Below are positions 12,282 through 23,600 of a stretch of 64,000 bases of DNA, in pieces (positions within the stretch are counted from its first letter, which is position 1; every line of letters begins with the position of its first letter). The notes under the pieces are model-generated. The model searched no databases. It was not told where the DNA came from and worked only from the letters and a program-made list of their open reading frames with translations. The position numbers and the translations under genes were made by a program. Origin of the DNA: Flammula alnicola (Eukaryota > Basidiomycota > Agaricomycetes > Agaricales > Strophariaceae); assembly GCA_015499995.1 (NCBI GenBank), contig JADNRV010000009.1, forward strand, positions 1-64,000. Direction: 5' to 3'.

Positions 12282-14628
12282 GCTGGTTGAGTTGGTTCAG
12301 AAACAACAATGTGGTGATGGATTCTTAGATATATTAAATTTTAATAAATACGTGCAAATCAATCGGCCTGGGTTGATAGTTTTTAATTTGATTTACTATG
12401 CGCTTATGTTGACGGTCGATGGAACGAGAAGGAGGGTCGTCGCTGTTCTTCTCTTCTGTCATTTTCTTTCGGTGTTGTTCATAGCAGTATTTCCACATGT
12501 ATTTCAGATCTCTATTCTCTTTGCATCACTGTCTGTCGGTACTAATCAAATATTAATGCCATTATATTTTGTAACTCGTAAAATCATCGTCAAGACTGAT
12601 GTACATCAACTAGATAAGATTTGAGGTTGCCCTTGCAAAGCAGAAGTATATTCCCAGCATTCGTCAATGATTTAGAATGCTCAGTGAGCCATGGATGTGC
12701 TTGTAAGCACTCCGCATTTGCGGTTCATCTCTTCATTCCCATTCATGATCTCATTTCCTTTTGAAAGTATTAACGACAATGATCAATATATTCATCAGAA
12801 AACATAGATTGTAATATGCGATGTCAACAATGACCGCCAAACTTACTTCCAGAAAACAAGCAGACAAGCAAGAGATCTCGTCGTCTGGTCTGTACTTCCT
12901 CGTATCCCAATCGCCCGTCTGCTACGCCACATTCCTGCCCATTCCCTCATTGTCACTCTTACAATCTGATCCATCTTGGCATTGCCGTCATCCCTCCGGC
13001 ATGACTCCGCTCTCGCCCAAGATCCGAGGAAGGATCAAAGTAAAGTAAGGAGATTCAGAGGGCAGGAATTCAGGAGACAACAATAAGTCTGTCTCTCCAC
13101 GTTTCTCGTGGCTGATAATCCATACTCACGGGTTCGGAGAGCGAGAACACGGATTGAGATGGTGTGGATTCGCGATAGGGTATGCAGGCAGGCTTATTGG
13201 AAAGGCAAAGGACAGCATCTAGGCATGCACTTCATGGATGCCTTTCGCTATCTTATCCTGCTTCTCGTTTCTGCGCTTACGCATTTCTCATCGCTATCCA
13301 CCTCTCTCCGGCTTTGTCTTCGCTGCTCGCAATTTCGTGTTCGCCGTTGTGTTGAGATGCGTGTCCTCATTGTCTTGGGATTCTCTTTCCTATTTGATAT
13401 GCTCGGGCGTCGCGTGGGTGGCAGTCGTCTCACACATCCACATCGAATGGATGGTCCCGGCTCCACATCTCTCTCAGAGGGGAGGGACACATAGGTTCAT
13501 GGTGAATGGCGGTCTGGGGTATCATGGTAGCCCCGATTGGTAGATTAGATAGGTGAAAGAGCGAGGTGGCGAAGGAGGGTGAATACAGATGATGGTGGTG
13601 CATGGCATCCATCGCGAACCCACCAGTTCGATGGGACGTCGTCCGAGGACAAACCTATCGCTTCGGGTACCCATATTTGGACACAATACAGCCCATCCTA
13701 GGTTGGTATCACCCAGAGCCTTTATGGAAAGCATTGAACTCAAATGAATGGGGCGGGAGGCAAGCGGAAAGAAACAAACCAACGATGGAAGCAAACACAT
13801 GTTTGTTTGTGTTGATGTCAGAGGGCCATCAAAACCCGGATCGGAGATTACTTGAACTCCGGGATGAGATACCTTATTTGGTACACCATGCTCGGAGGAC
13901 GACTGGAGCTATTTATTTCCTATCTTCGTCCTTTCAAAAGGACAATGAAGGAATCCACATCGGAGGCATCGGAAGTCCTATCTAGTATATTAGTCTCGTG
14001 GGGAAGAGTGGGGATGGGGAGAAGAAGCCGAAGGAGATCGAGAATGAGAAGGGTGTATCTACCCCACCTCCCACCCCTCCAGGCCGGATACAAGTTCGTC
14101 CTTGCCACCTTCAGGGAAGGATATCTCGTTACCTCGGTGCCTGCACGTATACCAACGTTTTTAAATGGAACCATTATCTCGGCATCTGGCACAACCTTGG
14201 TGGGCTCGGGAGTGACGGTTGTTCAACACCGAATGTGCGCTGGGAGGGAGGTTCTTCTCCCTTTATACCTGTTCGTTTCTTTCCTTCGGTCTTCCTCATT
14301 CGTTTTCCCTTCTTGCCGGTATTTTTTTCCTCCCCTTGCATTCTTTACGACTTCTTTCGCTTCCTATTTGCCCTTTCCATATGTTCGAATGCATACTAAT
14401 TGCCCACCTTCTTCGTCTAGGCTGTCCACTCGTCCAAAACTATTCGAACGCTCGCGTGGTTACCCCGCGTTTAGTCGTCTGAGATGAACTTATCCACTCG
14501 ACCAACGGCCACACTATCCAGTGCCCAGTGCCCACCGCCGAAGACCCCAATCTCAAGCCAGACTTCGACACACTGGGAAACGACAAGCTGCGTGAATGAT
14601 ATCAAGAACAAAGGATAGATGCAGAAAC
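12282..14628. other. Long stretch without a recognised gene
   Basis: The longest frames (13602-13985, 13852-14487, 13998-14399) overlap each other on the same strand in different phases and show no motif. I looked here for the missing N-lobe of the CaMK-like relic that begins at about 14630 and did not find a glycine loop or catalytic loop. Confidence 0.4.
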
Positions 14629-15610
14629 TGCGGCCGTCGCACAAGGGCACGGAAAGCCTGTTGACATGTGGGCTATCGGGTGCGTAGTTCCAAAGGACTT
14701 ATCGCGGTGTACTCGTCAACGGAGTAATAGGATCATCACCTACGTACTTCTCTGCGGATATTCGCCATTCCGATCGGAGGACACCAAAGTTCTCATCAAG
14801 GAAACCACTGCTGCTAAAATTGAGTTCCACGACCGATACTGGAAGAATGTTTCCATCGAAGGTTGGTTAACCTATATTTATCACGATATTTCTTCACTTC
14901 TGACATATTCTAGCTAAAACTTTCATATGGTCCCTCTTGAACCCAAATGCATCGCAGCGACCCACCGCCGCAGAGGCTCTAGCTGACCCCGTGCGCGTCC
15001 AATTTCATCACTCCGTGAAATATTGCTTAACATACGCGTAGTGGCTGACAACACACAAAGCTTCAGTGGAGCACGACCTCTCCACTGGCTTGCGTGACCA
15101 TTTCGATCCTAGAGCACGCTGGCGAGCCGCCATCACATCGGCGCGTGCCATACACCGCCTGAACAGCCTAGGAGCCCGAAGTTCCAAGTCCTCAAATTCT
15201 GGTGGCTGGGGCAACGACGAGTCTTCAGACGAGGAGATCATACCGCCTGTGCCGACGCAACCACCCAGACCGCAAGATCCAGGTTCAAACGAGTTCGTCA
15301 ACGTCATTGCGCCTGAGGAGCATGAGACCCAAGCACCCCTTGCGAAGCTTCCGGAACCCTCAGTAGAACACGAAGTACAACGGACCAAGAGGCAAAGGCA
15401 GCTTCAGTGTCTAGTAAGGGAGATACAGATATTTTCACCGAGGACGCGCCTCTCCACGCTGAGCCGGAGTCGACGGTAGAGGAGGGGTCTACGCAGAACG
15501 CAGACGACGAGCTCCGTATGCCTGGGTCGTTTGATTGGACGCCGGGCCGACCGCAAGTGCCTGAACGGGGAAACTCATGGATTGACATGCTAAAAAAGAT
15601 GCATTTATAG
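14629..15610 (+). pseudogene. CaMK-like protein kinase relic, C-lobe and tail only
   Basis: Four exonic blocks join in frame: QGHGKPVDMWAIG, then IITYVLLCGYSPFRSEDTK, then AKTFIWSLLNPNASQRPTAA with ALADP, then WLTTHKASVEHDLSTGLRD. This is the end of a calcium/calmodulin-dependent kinase catalytic domain (helix F DMWAIGV, the RPTAAEAL segment of helix I) followed by a regulatory tail rich in Pro, Glu and Ser. Introns are at 14680-14732, about 14862-14913 and about 14990-15042. The ATP-binding lobe, catalytic HRD and DFG motifs are absent upstream. A frame change near 15385 separates the first tail frame from one that ends GNSWIDMLKKMHL at 15610. The protein cannot be an active kinase. What replaced the N-terminal half is unknown. 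Confidence 0.7.
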
Positions 15611-15708
15611 TGAGGAACTCTATCTTGACAACCTTGCTTCCAACTCGCCCTTGGTTCCTTTTTTTTATTTCTTTGTTCTTTAGTCTATTCATTGCTTTCG
15701 TCATGACT

Positions 15709-15715
15709 GTTGATG
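15709..15715. repeat. Left target-site duplication GTTGATG
   Basis: This 7-bp word directly precedes the left inverted repeat and is repeated exactly at 16942-16948 after the right one. Confidence 0.6.
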
Positions 15716-16941
15716 CCCAGTGAAAACCGGCTCTGCAGGAGTCTGTACATATCTGCAATGGTACGCAGGGATCTGGCGGCATCTGCGAGAATCTGAACTC
15801 CGAGTGGCTGCAGCTGATTGCGGCCCAGAGCGGCCTGTGCAACATTTGCAGATTATATTTAAGGTCTGCAAGGGTCTGCATCTATCCGATCACAGCTGCA
15901 AATTCTGCAGACTGAATTGTGATTTCTGTACTGATCGGATTACTTTGCTGGTGACCGAAAACTTTGGTATTCTGTACATAAGATACACATTATACTACGT
16001 ACGAAGTCCGGTCACCCTCCAATCTCCCAAAGTCCCTGCGTGTAGCAAAGACACTATAACACACCTTTGGGGCAGATATCTCGGACCGCCTCCTCACATT
16101 GTCGAGATCTATATAACAAATCACATAAGTATAAAGTATGCAATTAATAGAAGACTAAACGTACCAGAAAGAGTAAAGCCAGTCACAAAAACCTTCAGTT
16201 GCCTGTCCCGGGAGTGTTAGTTGCAAAAAGAGTAATGAGGAAAGGAAGGGATACCAATACCAAATGCGAAGAAACTCGAGTTTGGCGGCCGCCTCGGGCT
16301 GATATGCAGACTCCTCCTCACGCCATATGCGGTACCCGGTTTTAGCCATAAATAGCGCATATACACACTTCTGGAGAGATCAAATGATGCTAGGAGTCAC
16401 CTAGAGTAAACGGAACTTGAAGACAATCTTTACTCACCACGAAAAGATGTCTACCATCGCGCCGTCCCCGCCTTCAGCCCGAATTCCGATGCAAACAATT
16501 GACAATCGACACGTCTGAGATATTTGTCAGGATGGACTTGAAGCCAGCGAATTAAGGAATACCTCATCTTCGTGCTGGAGGGAGAGTGACCACAGAGGAG
16601 CGCGGGCGGGAGGGCGGCAGAATGGCAGGTGCAGGAACTATAGTGATGGCGGGAAGAAAGAGACAAAGTGGAAGGAATTGTGCTACGTAACGGTAAAGGT
16701 GCACATTGCACAGACCATGTGATGAAGGGGGAAGATTGTTGAAATCGGAGACTTAGAACGAAATTCTCTAAGATGACATGCGCACTACTGTCGTTTTGAT
16801 TGGTATCGCTGGACGCTGAGAGTTCGAAGCTCAGATTAAATCTGAGTTTTGCAGCCCACTGCAGAAGTACTGCAGACGAGGCCGGATCTCGGCAGAAATC
16901 ACCAGATCTTGCAGATTGCTGCAGAGTTGGTTTTCACTGGG
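15716..16941. mobile_element. Non-autonomous hAT-like DNA transposon, 1226 bp
   Basis: The two ends are inverted copies: CCCAGTGAAAACC followed by (G/A)(G/A)CTCTGCAG in both. Inside, the subterminal 250 bp at each end are crowded with TCTGCA/CTGCAG words in both orientations. Subterminal repeats of this kind are the usual transposase-binding regions of hAT elements. The element is flanked by a perfect 7-bp direct repeat (GTTGATG). No frame above 166 codons and no hATC or BED motif is present, so it must have been moved by a transposase made elsewhere. hAT elements normally duplicate 8 bp, so the class is likely, not certain. Confidence 0.7.
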
Positions 16942-16948
16942 GTTGATG
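16942..16948. repeat. Right target-site duplication GTTGATG
   Basis: Exact copy of the 7-bp word at 15709-15715. Confidence 0.6.
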
Positions 16949-17418
16949 GGTTGTATGAGTGGGTAGGTAGATGACACCGGACGGAGATCTTACTTTCGTT
17001 GATTTTTGGTTTGCAATCCACTCAAAGCTTCCCTTTTCCCACGCACATATTTTTTCGGTTATCTCATGTCCACGACATTGTATTCTGTATATTTCCCTCC
17101 TTGCTTCTTTTACTCGATCTTTTTGGCGCCTTTGCGCTACGACCCGGATCCGAGGTTCGTCGGACGCCCGTCGGCGTGATGCACGCGATTTTTAGATCAA
17201 GTTACGAGTCTAACGTGTTCCATCACGACATCTTTGACAATTTCTTGGATGACGCCTTACTTTCTCGTCCCTTGCTTTCAGACTTCGCCGTGGCCAGATC
17301 ACCATGCCAGACTCTTATATCTTGAATTACGGTCCTTATATCGCGTTATATGGGACTATTTAAACTTGGTTACCCAAACGACACCTCAATCGAAAGCCCT
17401 TTCAGCGACCTCTGAAGC

Positions 17419-18965
17419 TTGAAGCTTGATGTCGCCTCCAGCTCGACTTTACCTATTCCCAAACGAGTCCTCGTCATAGGAGGTGGTCCTACTGGTCTCG
17501 TCGCTCTTCGAAATCTCATTGAACGAGGCCACTTCGAGCATGTCGAACTCTACGAAAGACGAGATGACGTGGGAGGCGTATGGTGTGTATTTAGTGGTTT
17601 AAGATCGTTTCTTCTCACGTTCTTTTAACATGGCCTTCATAACCTTGCAGGTATTTTGAGGAAAACAACGAGGCTCGATGGCCATCTCCTGCTTACAAAG
17701 GTTTGGTAGGAAACGTTCTTCCCGAATTCCTCACATTTTCTGGGTTTCCTTTTCCCGAACCACCATCGACTCCAAATCAACCGTTCCCAACGCTGGTGGA
17801 AACTCACGATTATCTACGAGCATTTGCGGAGCCCTACGTCAAATCCGGTGCCATAAAATTGAATAGGGAAGTCGTGCGTGTCGTGGAATTAAGGGATGGT
17901 AAGGGATGGAGTGTGGTTTCGAGGGATTGGAGCGGTGAGGTTGCAGGAAAGGGAACGGAGGGAGAGGAGCTATGAGATGCAGTTGTGGTTGCTGTTGGAT
18001 GGTATGATCACCCTGCTTGGCCCGAGACAGAGGGATTAGAAGAGTTGAAGCGTCGAGGACTGGCGAAGCATGCCAAGTGGTGGCGCGGTCCACAGCCATA
18101 CGCAGGAAAGGTGAGTTTTCGGCTTTCTGCACCTCACTTTAGACTCATACGAACCAACAGCCAGAAAGCTCTCGTCGTTGGGAACGCGAATTCTTCCAAC
18201 GACATTACTACACAGCTCGTCTCTGTCACCGACGGTCTGGTGTATCAAAGCATTCGCCGTCCCGTCTTCCACCTATACCCAAGTCTCCCCAACGAGCGCA
18301 TTCACAAAGTCGCCCCGGTCTCCAAATATATCCCGAAATCCACGGAGACAGGCGACAAATTTGACGCGCTGCTCACTGACGGCATGCTCTTGACCGACCT
18401 TGATATCGTCCAGGTGGGGACGGGATATCGCCCTTTCCCCAACTTTTTACCCGTTTTCGGACACTCTCCTGCAGACGAAGGTGAGCTTATGCCAATCGTC
18501 TATGAGAACACGTTCCCGCAGCGCGTACCTTCGTTGCATCGGCTGATCCTTTACGCGTACAACCCCACGCTGAGCTTCATGGGTGCGCCGATGACGTACA
18601 CACCCTTTACCATTGCGGACGTCGTGAGTACATGGCTCGCCTTGGCCTGGCGCGGGGAGGCTTCGTATCCTGACACTCCCGAGGGGAGACTCGTGTTCGA
18701 GAAAGAGAGACTAGAAGCGATCGCGAAATGGCGCAGTGAGATGGATAACCCATCTTCGCTGATGGTATTTAGCGTGCTGGGGCCTAGCGAGCAGGAGTAC
18801 GCGGCCAGTTTGAAGGCAGATATCGTGCAAGCGAGACCCGAGCTAGAGGGTGTGTTGCCCGTGTGGAGTGATGAGAGGACGGCTCTGAGGGATGCTATGT
18901 ACCAAAAGAAGTTCGAGGCGCTCAAGTATACCAAGGCTCAGGCCGGAAAGGTGGCGTCTTCATAG
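17419..18965 (+). pseudogene. Flavin-containing monooxygenase, nearly intact, one in-frame stop
   Basis: Three coding blocks (17419-17582, 17651-18110, 18165-18965) join in phase. The first carries the FAD-binding PKRVLVIGGGPTGLVALRN (GxGxxG) and an acidic-residue strand end ELYERRDDVGGVW. A later block carries ALVVGNANSSNDI, the second Rossmann-like motif of these enzymes. These proteins use FAD and NADPH to add one oxygen to small substrates. Two defects are seen. An in-frame TGA at 17973-17975 precedes the strand DAVVVAVGWYD. No ATG exists in frame at the start: the expected position reads TTG, with a stop just upstream. Everything else is well conserved to the natural stop at 18963-18965. 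It may be a recently lost gene or contain a sequence error. Confidence 0.75.
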
Positions 18966-19223
18966 CGTCTGAACGCTTTCACCATTGGGAAATTAGAGTA
19001 AAGCCGGATATATATTTGAGACAATGACTGCTCGTATGTTTTTCTAGATGCTAGACAATATATACAATATAAAGAAGTGCAATTCAGATCAAGATGTGTG
19101 GTTGTACGAGTCATGCAATGCTAAGGAACTAGAAAGGAACGAAGGAAACCTGTCCATAATCTACGGAGGTCGATGCGACATGAAGCGGCAGAGAAACGTG
19201 AAAAAGACATGAAGGAGGAGTAT

Positions 19224-19625
19224 TCACAAATACTCGATGCCAGGGAATCGTTTGACGAGAATGTGTAATTTTGACGGGTAGGTCTTCGCAACGTTCAGGT
19301 CCAAAAGGCGTAAAGCATAGAAAGAATGTGCAGAGGAAATATCATGCTCGGAGATCATGTCGACGAAGTTGTTCCCACCAATGTCACCCCTGGGCTTAAT
19401 CGTCAAGTATTTCAGATGTTCCATTTTGCCCAGGAAGGTGAGAAGATCCGGCGTGAGGAGGTCCGCCGGGAGGGTAATCTTCTGAAGCTGTTGGAGCTCG
19501 TGTAACCCAAGCGCTAAAGCCAATCCTAGCTGCTCCAGCGCAGGCTTGTTATCACGCACGGTGAATGTCGACGGTGAGGCAAGCTCCAGTTGAACTAATT
19601 TCGGGCCTTTTCTTCCATCGATGAC
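19224..19625 (-). pseudogene. Leucine-rich fragment of an F-box-type protein
   Basis: A minus-strand frame gives LGLALALGLHELQQLQKITL, FLGKMEHLKYLTI and ALRLLDLNVAKTYPSKLHIL, spaced leucines typical of the C-terminal repeats of fungal F-box proteins, and ends at 19224. No F-box and no start codon are visible upstream, where a dehydrogenase fragment on the other strand begins. Assignment rests on the repeat pattern only. Confidence 0.45.
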
Positions 19626-19639
19626 CGAAATCTTGGCTT

Positions 19640-19991
19640 GCCACCTTCACGGTCGGGTACACATCGTTCTCATCAGTCGCAATGGCACAGCAGCCAACTC
19701 CATCATCGCATCTCTACCGACTACTGCAGGAGATTCTACCTACGAATTCGTTCCATGCGACATGACATGAAGAACGTCCATGCTCTCGCGCGAGACCTCC
19801 TCGAACGCCTCCCCAAGATCAATTTCCTGGTTCATTCCGCGGGTGTATTTTTGTTAAAAGGCAGGGAAGAAATGGAAGAAGGGATCGACAGAAAGCTTGC
19901 ATCTCGATGTTATGCTCGCTGGGCACTCACCAGCGACCTGTTTTCCATTCTGGGCGCCAGTAGGGTCCTCACTCGATTGGCCAATTCCTGA
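19640..19991 (+). pseudogene. Second SDR fragment (retinol-dehydrogenase-like)
   Basis: The plus strand reads GRVHIVLISRNGTAANSIIA and STYEFVPCDM, then after a frame change MKNVHALARDLLERLPKINF, LVHSAGVF, EEMEEGIDRKLASRCYARW. This is the cofactor-binding half of a fungal SDR of the type with a CDxSxMKNV segment and a PKINFLVxSPG strand. The glycine-rich loop before it and the catalytic YxxxK after it are missing. Frameshift near 19766. It is a different subgroup from the relic at 10.0-10.9 kb. Confidence 0.55.
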
Positions 19992-20678
19992 AGTTGCTCC
20001 TGTGATAACCATGCCAGTGACAGGCACGTAGGAGGGTGTGAATGAGCGTTGGCATTCTGGGCGACTGAAAGGGATGGCATTGTGGTTGCAATGATAGTCC
20101 TAGAGAGCTAAAGAAACCATTAATAAATGACCCGCAATGCATAATTGGAGTGGTCAATGTACATATCGAGTATGAATGGACGACTCAGGTGTCAGTTGGG
20201 TTATGTTGTTCACCAAAAGGCATTGGAAGGTGTCTTTATATGCTCGAGACTGAACGTTGAACCTAATTCGCGCAAACGGAGTCGGCAGTGGCAGCCAGGC
20301 CGCGTGTTTCGTCAGTCTTCCGAACAGATGATGATGTCGGACTCAATGGCAAGTTGCCTAGCCGAATCTAACCTCGAGGCTGAGTAGCTAGAATGGCGTA
20401 GTTGGCAGCCCGACATAAGGCAAGGTGTAAATTTTTCGTGATGTAAATTTTAAATTCAAAAGCAAAGAAACAGGAATTTTTTTACCTAAATGTATCGTAC
20501 ATAAATACGGGAAGGATAAAATAAAGCATGTTATACCAATCTATACCAATTGAATCGTTGCTGAATACAGTACCAAGGAAAGACAGCTATACTTGACGCC
20601 ATGTAAACTGAAATTTATAAGGGTCTATTCAATTAATGATTATATCAGCGTCAATTTAAGAATAATCAAGATGAGATC
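19992..20678. other. Intergenic, no gene seen
   Basis: AT-rich. It presumably holds the 3' untranslated region of the chromodomain gene, which ends at 20679 on the minus strand. A box-A-like word near 20393 lacks a matching box B and was not called as a tRNA. Confidence 0.4.
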
Positions 20679-23600
20679 TTACGGAAGAGAATCACAAAAA
20701 GCATCGAGAGAAGCAACAGACCACTGCAAAGGAATTGGAAATAAATTTCCATCGCTGGAATTCGCATCTTGAACCCAATCGTCTCTGTCTCTGCTCTCAA
20801 TATTCAGAGCATGCGCCGTCAGGTCGAATCCATAGTTCTTTAGGTACCATGTCCACCGCTTCGTCTTGCAGAGGAAATGTTCTGAGAAGATCGGTGAAAA
20901 GTGAAGTAGCGCCTGGTCGCCGGATGACAAATGTTGATCGAGGAATCGGTGGTATGCCAAAAATGCAGCTCGCATGTTGGTTGTCGAGTTATCTGCAACA
21001 AATCCCAAATCGACCAATTGATGCCAGGCTCCCTTGTCCGGATGAGCTGCTATCCATATTGCCATCTCCTCCGGTGTAGGCATCTTGCAGAGACCGAGAA
21101 TGGCTAGCATGTTCGCTGTTTGGAAGGGGGTCAGGCCGCTTGCAAATCCTGATACACCGAGCTCCTCCAGGAAAGTGACGGCTTCTAGCCAAGCCTTGAG
21201 ATCTTCCGGCGATATTGACGATAACTTCTTCCCCGCGAGGCTGCCCAAAAAACTGATCCACGCTGACCGAACTGCCGATGTAAAATAGGGCTCGAATTTG
21301 TGTTGTACTGAATGGTACTCCTTTTTGCCGTCGCTGGTAGTTGTATTTCTGACAGTCTGAAGAACTGCTAGATGGTGGTTTGCCGTTGAGTAGAACCGTT
21401 GGTTGTCATAGGGCATATAGGATTCGTGCTTTTCAAAGCAGCTGATCTTGCCCTCCCCGGCCAGTTGAGCGAGAAGATCGCGATTATGGTCGATTGCGTG
21501 TTGAAACCTGAGGGTGCATTCCTCCTCAGAATAGAAAAACATCGGCCCTGCATCGACGAATCTTTGTGTCCCGGATCCATGGGGGCCAGATCCCATCCAC
21601 ACTAGGAGATTGGGGAGGCCAAATTCAGAGGTAAGAAGATGCCCCTCAAACTTCTTGCGCATCAACCGAGTCGAAGTATTGTCGGCCCGGATGGGATTAA
21701 GAAAATCATCGTCGGCGTTCTCAGTACCGGAAGGGTTGAGACCGCGAGCTACATTGGAGATCTCCTCCTGGACACCTTGGAGGCCCCGACACTTATTTAG
21801 AACTTCTTGCAGAATTACGGCCATCTTGCCGAGATGAAGTGGTTTAGTATGGGGCCAAATTTTCGCTCGATCGACCTTGGATACCGGCAAAGTTGGCTTG
21901 TATCGGTCCTTGGCAGATCCCCTCCGAGATATAGCCTTAGGGATGATGGATTGGGCATTCTCATGCTCAGAATTTAGGTAGGATTCTTCGCTGATGGGTT
22001 TTCCCTTTTGGAAACCGAGCATTTCACGGTGGACAAATGCCCCCAGATCATTGGCGGCGGAAAGTAAAGATGGTGTGATGAGAGGTTTGATAAAATCGAT
22101 GAGCGGGGAAAGGAGCTTTTCTGAGTCCTCAGACGTCTTCTTTGCGAGGAGCGCACTGATAAAGCGCTCGGTCTTCGTTAGATGTGGAGCCCACGTAGAA
22201 AAAAGGTGAGTTGGACTGTACAAAATGCTGCGGATATGTTCAGATGCAAATATCGCTTCTGTTCCGCAACCTCTTGAAAGGGTATGAAGAATGACACCTC
22301 TTGCCAGACAACGCCCTTTGATCGCTTTTGGGTGTTTGTTGTGCTGCCCCGCTGACCTTGTGAACTGTTCATCCAATTTTTTCATGGGATCGGCCAACAG
22401 CTGCTGTGATAACGCTTCTAAGAAGCATTCCTTGCACTTCTCCTGGAGGTAGTTTTGAGTTGTCTTGATCTCCCCAGAAGGTCCGCACAGAACAACAATT
22501 CCAGAAGTTGATCCCGTCAAGAGTCCATGGAAGTTTCCTGGCATCTTCTGCAAGATTTTAAGCTTTTCCTGCGTGGAATGAATTTCCTCTTTGTCGGTTA
22601 TTCGGGTCACCACCGTAGCAGGAGAATGCGTATTAATGATACGGCAATTAAGAGCTATGAAAGTTCGAATGAAGTCGACAACTTGAGTCACTGCTGGAGC
22701 GAATGTTGGATATAAGTCCTGAAGTTTCGCGGGGCCGTCACGTCCAGAGAAGTATATCCCAAACATTCGGTTGTTAATGAAAGGGCCGGAGTGAAAGTAC
22801 CAATCATAGACAATGACGAGACACCGGCATGAGTCTACCATCGCTGCTCGCTCAATTAGGTGCAATTGATACGTCCCAAGAAGTAGAGACGGGAGAGCTG
22901 ATACAGCTTCCCGTAGTCGATGGAACATCAAAAGGGGAGATGCATGCTGGATTCCCGAAGACGGTATATCCAAGAGACTAGCGTCCACCAGCTTCAGCGC
23001 ATTATTGATAAAGTTGTTTTCAGTTTGGCGCTTGATAATACCGGTGACCATAAGGCTGAGATTGGGCAGCTTGTAACCCATTTTGTGATTAAGGACATGA
23101 GCGCCATTTTGGAGAGTGGTCAGGTCATCCCGGAGCTTCTGCTCATTCAACAAATTTCGCAGCGCCTGTATAGCAATGGGATCTGGATCAGCCTCGAAGT
23201 TGTCAACTTCCTGCGCATCGATCCATATTCGCTTGTTAGGAGTCTGAGGCAGCTGCTTTTTTGAACGTTTCTTCCCCTTTTTTGTAGGCTTATCCTCCAA
23301 CGGAATGTAGTCATCTCCGCCGGACTCACTATCTTCATCCCCTTGAAAGTACTTCGGATCAATTAAATGTAAACGGGAGAATTTGAGGACTTCATTCCAG
23401 CATCCTCTATCAAAGGAATAGGGTATTAGCGCTCGAAAGTACACAGTATTGACCACACAAACTCACGTGAGATCTGACTTTGGTAGCCACGATGATTCGC
23501 CATCGCTGTAGCCTGTCCATTTAATGCGCCAGAAAGGAACACCCTAGTGCAGAAAGGAAGTATTCAGGATGGGAGCGCAGACTGAGAAGAATAGATCTTC

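Noticed and set aside
13602..14487. Overlapping 127-, 211- and 133-codon frames considered as the missing kinase N-lobe
   Set aside because: No glycine loop, ATP-binding Lys, HRD or DFG motif could be found in any of them.
20393..20420. Box-A-like word suggesting a tRNA
   Set aside because: No box B and no cloverleaf could be drawn downstream.
22920..23264. 114-codon plus-strand frame inside the chromodomain gene
   Set aside because: It is an antisense shadow of the large exon 9.
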